Assembly: GCA_003695135.1 (NCBI GenBank)
Contig: RFIR01000473.1
Location: forward strand, 1 to 7,396
Direction of reading: 5' to 3'
Source: Alphaproteobacteria bacterium
GTDB lineage: Bacteria > Pseudomonadota > Alphaproteobacteria > Rhodobacterales > Rhodobacteraceae
DNA: 7,396 bases
Position 1 is the stretch's first letter. Each line of letters begins with the position of its first letter. Below, piece by piece: positions 5,178-7,396 of this stretch. A program made the translations under genes and the position numbers. The notes below the pieces were generated by a model. That model did no database searches. It was given only the letters and a program-made list of their open reading frames with translations, and was not told the DNA's origin.

Positions 5178-6968
5178 TCAGATACGGATCACCGCCGGGT
5201 CGGCATCGTCATAGAGCCGGTCGACGAGTGCGGCGCGGCGGCGGGTGATGGCGGCGGTATTCAGGCTGCCCTTGGCGGTGATCTCGCCCGCGCCGATATC
5301 GGGCGGCTCGGCGAGGATCAGCGCGCGGGCAATGCGATTCGACGATCCGGTGGCGGTTTCGGCCAGCCGGGCCAGCGCCAGTTCCAGCGCGGCGGCAGTG
5401 GTCTCGTCCACGATGGCACCGCGTGAGCGGTGCCCCGTCTGCCCCGGCGGCGGAAAGATCAGCAGCCCGACCTCGGCGCGCCCCTCGCCGACCACCACCA
5501 CGTCCTGCACCAGCCCGGCCAGCGCGGCCAGCGCCTTGAGCCGCAGCGTGGAGGCATGCACCCAGGTGCCAGTGATCAGCTTGAAATCCTCGCCGAGGCG
5601 TCCGTCGAAGATCAGCCCGCGCGAAAAGTCGGCCGGATCGACCAGACGCACCGCATCGCCGGTGATGAAGAAGCCCTCCGCATCGAAGCTTTCCGCGCTC
5701 CCCCCGGCATCGCCCAGATAGCCGCCGAACAGATTCGGCCCGCGCACCCGCAGCTCGTAGCGCCCCTCGCCCAGCGGGATCAGCTTCGCCTCCAGCCCCG
5801 GCACCGGCACCCCGATCATGCCGGGGCCGGCCCCCTTCTCGTGATAGATGATGGCGCTGGGCGCGGTCTCGGTCATGCCCCAGCTGGAGATCATGAACGG
5901 CCTCTCGCCGGTTTCGGCGAGGCTCATCTCCTCGATGGCCGCCCAGATGTCGGCGGGCAGCGAGGCGCCGGCATAGAAGAAGATGTCGAGTGCGGCGAAA
6001 TAGCGCCGCCTCAGATCGGGATCGGCCTTCAGCGCGGCGACCTGCAGGGCATGGGCTACCGGCACGTCGAAGCGCAGCGTGGCCTGCACCAGCCGGAAGT
6101 TTTCGAGGCTACGCGCGGCCAGCGGCCCGACCGGCTTGCCGTCGTCGAGATAGAGCGCCCCGCCATTGGACAGCATCATGTTGAAGTTGGAATTGCCGGC
6201 AAAGACGTGGTTCCAGGGCAGCCAGTCCAGCAAGACGTGCCGCTTCGCACCGAGGATCGGCAGGCAGGCGAGATACTGGGCCTGGTTCACGCACATCATG
6301 GCCTGGGTCTGCGGCACCCCCTTCGGCTCGGAGGTCGAGCCGGAGGTGAACAGGATCTTGGCGACGGTATCGGGGCCGACCCGGGCATGCGCGTCATCGA
6401 GCGCGGCATCGGGTTCGGCATCGAGATCGGCCAGCAGCGTCATGCCGGGCCCGGCATTGCGTGACACGATCCGTCTGACACCGGCGAAGACATCGAGCGC
6501 CAGCGCTTCGGCAAAGCGCTGACCGTCGGCGGCAAAGACGGCGGCCGGCCGCACCGCGCCGGCACAGTGGCGCAGGCGGTCGTGCGCCTGCCGGATCAGC
6601 GAGTATTGTTCGGCCAGCGGCACGGTCAGCACGCCGATATATTGCGCGGCGAGGCTCAGCACCGCATGGTCGATGGAGGGGCCGGAGAGCACGACGATCG
6701 CCTCGCCCGGGCCGATGCCGGCGCGCAAGAGGCCGGCGGCCATGCGCCGGACGCGGGTCAGCATCTGAGCGTAGCTGACCGCGCGCCAGCCCGGGCCGTC
6801 GCGCTCGGCGATGAACACTGCATCGGGCGTCTCGGCGGCCCAGCGATGCAGCCACGCACCGGTATTGCGCGCGACCGGCCCCAGCTTCAGCGCCGAGCGC
6901 AGGAGGATGGTACCGTCGGCGCGGGTCTCGCTTTCGACCGCATGCGGGATGGGTTCGGGGCCGGTCAT
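5178..6968 (-). CDS. fcs: Feruloyl-CoA synthase-type acyl-CoA ligase (AMP-binding superfamily)
   Basis: A 596-aa ANL-superfamily enzyme predicted to adenylate an aromatic, probably hydroxycinnamic, acid and transfer it to CoA in the cytoplasm. Motifs are complete: P-loop LFTSGSTSEPKGV (206-218), SSWGMTETAP (361-370), TGD (436-438), DGRLGEDFKLITGTW (455-469) and the C-terminal catalytic lysine K566 in GEITAKGSLN. The N-terminal block RADGTILLRSALKLGPVARN and the following AAETPDAVFIAERDG resemble feruloyl-CoA synthases rather than general fatty acyl-CoA ligases. The frame is open up to 7286, but I chose ATG 6968 because family similarity begins about there and the upstream part is non-conserved repeat DNA. 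The Shine-Dalgarno is weak (GGGG abutting the ATG). The amidohydrolase follows 9 nt downstream. No echA-type hydratase/lyase or vanillin dehydrogenase is present, so the aldehyde route to vanillin cannot be inferred from this window. Ferulate specificity is by family resemblance only. Confidence 0.85.
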   Translation of the reverse strand: MTGPEPIPHAVESETRADGTILLRSALKLGPVARNTGAWLHRWAAETPDAVFIAERDGPGWRAVSYAQMLTRVRRMAAGLLRAGIGPGEAIVVLSGPSIDHAVLSLAAQYIGVLTVPLAEQYSLIRQAHDRLRHCAGAVRPAAVFAADGQRFAEALALDVFAGVRRIVSRNAGPGMTLLADLDAEPDAALDDAHARVGPDTVAKILFTSGSTSEPKGVPQTQAMMCVNQAQYLACLPILGAKRHVLLDWLPWNHVFAGNSNFNMMLSNGGALYLDDGKPVGPLAARSLENFRLVQATLRFDVPVAHALQVAALKADPDLRRRYFAALDIFFYAGASLPADIWAAIEEMSLAETGERPFMISSWGMTETAPSAIIYHEKGAGPGMIGVPVPGLEAKLIPLGEGRYELRVRGPNLFGGYLGDAGGSAESFDAEGFFITGDAVRLVDPADFSRGLIFDGRLGEDFKLITGTWVHASTLRLKALAALAGLVQDVVVVGEGRAEVGLLIFPPPGQTGHRSRGAIVDETTAAALELALARLAETATGSSNRIARALILAEPPDIGAGEITAKGSLNTAAITRRRAALVDRLYDDADPAVIRI

Positions 6969-7245
6969 CCCCGCGCCATGCGCATTATGGCGGAGGCCCG
7001 GCCCGGTCGCGGTGATGGATGGATATGGATCATGTCGCGGCTCACCGGCTCCGGCCCGTTCCTGATGCGACGCGCGGTTCCTGCCCGCACGCCGCTCCCG
7101 ATTGATCAGGATGGCGCGGGCGGACGTCAATGGGAAGCGAACATCGTGCCGGAAGACGGCATGCCGGAACGGTGTCGCTGTTGTCACCGTTGCCCGGACA
7201 TTGCGGAGGGCAATGCCATGAGACCCCTGCGAAACTCCGGCGCGA
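6969..7245. other. Gap upstream of the fcs operon, no gene recognised
   Basis: This 277-bp stretch must contain or lie downstream of the operon promoter, but I found no convincing -35/-10 pair or operator. Its outer part (about 7157-7245) is weakly similar, in inverted orientation, to 4029-4105. In particular GGAGTTTCGCAGGGGTCTC on the minus strand of 7220-7238 matches 3945-3963 (+) at 17 of 19 positions. Open frames across it look like chance products of high GC. Confidence 0.5.
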
Positions 7246-7310
7246 CGGAGCATCCCAGGCGAGACACGTTTTCTGCCAACGTGCACTGCGCGCGCGTAAA
7301 GTAATTAGAA
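7246..7310 (-). repeat. Right inverted repeat bounding the catabolic operon
   Basis: The reverse complement reads TTCTAATTACTTTACGCGC, GCGCAG, TGCACG, TTGGCAGA, and on to GATGCTCCG. It matches 3964-4028 in opposite orientation (about 80% over the best 54 positions). Its outer 19 bp (7292-7310) belong to copy 2 of the 101-bp direct repeat, so here the inverted repeat and the AT-rich unit are contiguous. At the left boundary a 46-bp spacer separates them. Confidence 0.7.
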
Positions 7311-7342
7311 AATAATTTCCCAATCAATATTTATCAATCAAC

Positions 7343-7358
7343 AGTGAAAATAATCACA
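7343..7358. promoter_or_regulatory. CRP/FNR-family-like palindrome in repeat copy 2
   Basis: The same AGTGA-AAATAA-TCACA as in copy 1. On the minus strand it reads TGTGA-N6-TCACT and lies about 375 bp upstream of the fcs start, rather far for direct activation of that gene. Confidence 0.4.
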
Positions 7359-7366
7359 ACATGACC

Positions 7367-7387
7367 GGCGCCGCATTTCGCGGCGCC
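7367..7387. repeat. Perfect 8-bp GC hairpin inside repeat copy 2
   Basis: GGCGCCGC, loop ATTTC, GCGGCGCC, identical to copy 1 and again placed 3 nt after an ATG (7361). Confidence 0.8.
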
Positions 7388-7396
7388 CGAGCGCAA

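Larger units (their letters stand above)
7287..7387 (+). repeat. 101-bp direct repeat, copy 2
   Basis: 98 of 101 positions are identical to 3817-3917, in the same orientation. The AT-rich core, the ATG at 7361 and the hairpin at 7367-7387 are all conserved; differences are at 7294, 7318 and 7334. Similarity breaks after GCGGCGCC, and the window ends 9 bases later, so the downstream context is unknown. Confidence 0.92.

Noticed and set aside
3891..5426. 511-codon plus-strand open frame starting at the ATG of repeat copy 1
   Set aside because: It runs antisense through the well-supported amidohydrolase and the end of the ligase, and its product has no recognisable domain. Long shadow frames are expected opposite GC-rich genes. 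The first few codons may still matter as part of the repeat.
5430..6464. 344-codon plus-strand frame
   Set aside because: Antisense to the acyl-CoA ligase, whose complete motif set is on the minus strand; the translated product is low-complexity and family-less.
6969..7286. N-terminal extension of the ligase frame to an ATG at 7286
   Set aside because: The extra 106 residues show no family similarity, are Arg/Pro-rich, and lie largely in the inverted-repeat DNA. The start at 6968 gives the normal length.
7287..7387. Repeats as a CRISPR array or tandem repeat
   Set aside because: Only two copies, 3.5 kb apart, with genes between and no regular spacers or cas genes.

Overview
The window looks like chromosomal DNA of a high-GC alphaproteobacterium, most likely of the Rhodobacteraceae/Paracoccaceae. 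Indications are the topA tail followed by rnr on the same strand, an IbpA-type small heat-shock gene with an RpoH-like promoter and a ROSE-like leader, and strongly GC-biased third codon positions. The assignment is inferred from gene content and style; no rRNA or tRNA marker is present.

Left half (1-3507, all + strand): the C-terminal 141 codons of topA (DNA topoisomerase I) run in from the left edge. A 182-bp gap holds a small hairpin of a type I recall as common in Rhodobacterales intergenic DNA. Then come complete rnr (RNase R, 738 aa) and complete ibpA/hsp20 (160 aa). ibpA has its own apparent heat-shock promoter 15 bp after the rnr stop, a leader of roughly 95 nt that can fold over the Shine-Dalgarno sequence, and a clear intrinsic terminator. 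This half is ordinary housekeeping and stress-response DNA.

Right half (3508-7396): accessory in character. A two-gene minus-strand operon (6968 down to 4296) encodes a feruloyl-CoA-synthase-type acyl-CoA ligase and, 9 nt downstream, an amidohydrolase of the ACMSD-like family (amidohydrolase 2) with all expected metal ligands. Together they suggest CoA activation and side-chain processing of a hydroxycinnamate-like aromatic acid. No hydratase/lyase, aldehyde dehydrogenase, transporter or regulator is in the window.

This operon is bracketed by repeats. A 101-bp direct repeat, 98/101 identical, lies at 3817-3917 and 7287-7387. It has an AT-rich core (about 25% GC), a CRP/FNR-like palindrome and a perfect 8-bp GC hairpin. 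In addition, an imperfect inverted repeat (about 80% over 55-65 bp, with weaker collinear similarity to about 145 bp) at 3964-4028 and 7246-7310 faces inward on both sides of the operon. No transposase is visible, so this could be a non-autonomous mobile or recombination-generated cassette, or a dispersed regulatory repeat. This is the least explained part of the window. The remaining gaps contain only weak candidate ORFs (3532-3813 and 4036-4296, both minus), which may be remnants.
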